7,227 nucleotides of DNA. It comes from Candidatus Solincola jinzensis. Lineage in GTDB: Bacteria > Actinomycetota > Geothermincolia > Geothermincolales > RBG-13-55-18. The notes under the pieces are model-generated. The model was not told the DNA's origin and did not search any database. It saw only the letters and a program-made list of their open reading frames with translations. The stretch is from NCBI GenBank assembly GCA_015711875.1, contig MU158542.1, forward strand, positions 1 to 7,227, read 5' to 3'. Position 1 is the stretch's first letter, and each line of letters begins with the position of its first letter. Of this stretch, positions 6,454-7,227 are shown piece by piece. The position numbers and the translations under genes are program-made.

Positions 6454-7038
6454 ACCGTAGATAGCAACGTCCGCAAAAAGGTCTTGCTTGCCTGCATCCT
6501 CTTCGCCTTCTGGGTGATCTTCACCGCCACCGTCGCGCTCTACGACCTGGTGCTGGGGGCGGTTTCCTCCGCTTTCGTGGCCGTCCTGGCCGTGGTCCTG
6601 CTGGGCCGGGCCCTGGACCCGCGCATAACCCCCATGGTCTTGTTGCGCCTTCCGGTCTTCATGGCGCGCCTGGTGTGGGAGATCATCAAGGCCAACTACG
6701 ACGTGGCGAAGATAATCCTCAACCCCAGGCTCCCCATCGACCCCCGCATAGTCGAATACCGCACCTATCTCCCCGATGACCTGCCGCGCACCGTTTTCTC
6801 GGACTCCATAACCCTCACCCCCGGCACGGTGACGGTGGAGCTCAATGGCGATCTGCTCAACGTCCATTGCCTTTGTCCCTATCACGAGGAGGGGCTGGCG
6901 GGGCTGGAGGAGCTGGTGGCCTGGCTGTTCGGGGTGAGAAAGGACGCCGTGGCGAGTAGCGAGCGGGCACCGGCTCCCGCGGAGGGAGCGGGCGCACGCG
7001 GGGGGAGGGGCGCATCTCTTTCCGGGGGTGAGGGATGA
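6451..7038 (+). CDS. mrpE: Na+/H+ antiporter subunit E (MrpE/MnhE family)
   Basis: This 195-residue membrane protein is a small subunit of the multi-subunit Mrp-type Na+/H+ antiporter; the same subunit is also found in Mbh/Mbs-type membrane complexes. Two hydrophobic segments lie near residues 11-29 and 33-51, with a third amphipathic stretch near 62-80. The family signature follows: WEIIKANYDVAKIILNP (76-92), then ITLTPGTVTVELNGD (120-134) and the NVHCL strand (137-141). Usual members have about 160-170 residues. The extra length is a low-complexity tail rich in Ala, Gly, Arg and Ser from about residue 168, whose DNA includes a GCTCCC/GGGAGC inverted repeat (6973-6989). The stop overlaps the next start in ATGA, showing an operon. 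MrpE is the first gene after the promoter, unlike the Bacillus order, where subunit A leads. Confidence 0.9.
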   Translation: MTVDSNVRKKVLLACILFAFWVIFTATVALYDLVLGAVSSAFVAVLAVVLLGRALDPRITPMVLLRLPVFMARLVWEIIKANYDVAKIILNPRLPIDPRIVEYRTYLPDDLPRTVFSDSITLTPGTVTVELNGDLLNVHCLCPYHEEGLAGLEELVAWLFGVRKDAVASSERAPAPAEGAGARGGRGASLSGGEG

Positions 7039-7227
7039 TGGACGGTTTCCTCACCGTGGTCGCGCTCATCATCAGCCTCAACGCCGTGATCTGCCTGTAC
7101 CGCGCGGCGGTGGGCCCCACCACCCAGGACCGCGTGCTGGGGGTGAACATCGTGGGCACCAAGACGCTGGTGGTGGTGGTGCTGGTGACCTTCATCCAGG
7201 CGGAGAGCTTTTTCCTGGACGTGGCCA
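7035..7227 (+). CDS. mrpF: Na+/H+ antiporter subunit F (MrpF/MnhF family, 3' partial)
   Basis: The gene starts at ATG 7035 (or the adjacent ATG 7038) and runs off the right edge after 64 codons. The N-terminal hydrophobic helix (about residues 5-23) leads into YRAAVGPTTQDRVLGVNIVG, matching the MrpF pattern of an arginine, GPT and DRV followed by a second helix (LVVVVLVTF). MrpF is a small three-helix subunit of the Mrp antiporter. The 4-base overlap with mrpE and the G-rich stretch at 7024-7034 suggest translational coupling. MrpG and the larger subunits would be expected downstream. Confidence 0.88.
   Translation, partial: MMDGFLTVVALIISLNAVICLYRAAVGPTTQDRVLGVNIVGTKTLVVVVLVTFIQAESFFLDVA

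Overview
The window is GC-rich, with strong G/C preference at third codon positions. It encodes anaerobic redox and ion-transport machinery, all on the + strand. The gene content suggests a high-GC anaerobe using formate or one-carbon chemistry, such as a deep-branching anaerobic Actinomycetota (Coriobacteriia or Geothermincolia-like) or a high-GC clostridial or deltaproteobacterial lineage. This assignment is inference from gene content and composition only.

Region 1 (1-4471) is the 3' part of a soluble formate dehydrogenase operon. A NuoF-family flavoprotein subunit (FMN/NAD(H) site, several Fe-S clusters, two extra C-terminal [4Fe-4S] clusters) is cut by the left edge of the window. Ten bases later comes a large NuoG/FdhA-type catalytic subunit: a [2Fe-2S] ferredoxin domain, further Fe-S domains and a molybdopterin domain. 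Its active-site residue is a normal cysteine (TGC) where many relatives use selenocysteine. Together they should move electrons between formate/CO2 and NAD(H), possibly with ferredoxin as second partner.

Region 2 (4472-6131) is a 151-bp spacer with a plausible promoter and small palindromes, then a 502-residue acyl-CoA synthetase-like protein. This gene is the main surprise. Its fold motifs A5, A7 and A8 are well preserved. However, the glycine-rich ATP loop (A3), the A4 histidine and the A10 catalytic lysine are all replaced without any frame disruption. It may be an adenylation-deficient homologue or a protein with a changed function.

Region 3 (6132-6450) is a 319-bp intergenic stretch with a candidate terminator for the synthetase-like gene and a strong extended -10 promoter pointing right.

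Region 4 (6451-7227) starts a second operon, with MrpE/MnhE (TTG start) overlapping MrpF/MnhF by four bases and MrpF running off the right edge. An E-then-F opening is typical of Mrp-type modules of archaea and anaerobes, including those fused to membrane hydrogenase-like complexes. The window could therefore place soluble formate oxidation beside an Na+/H+-translocating membrane system, although the two operons need not be functionally linked.
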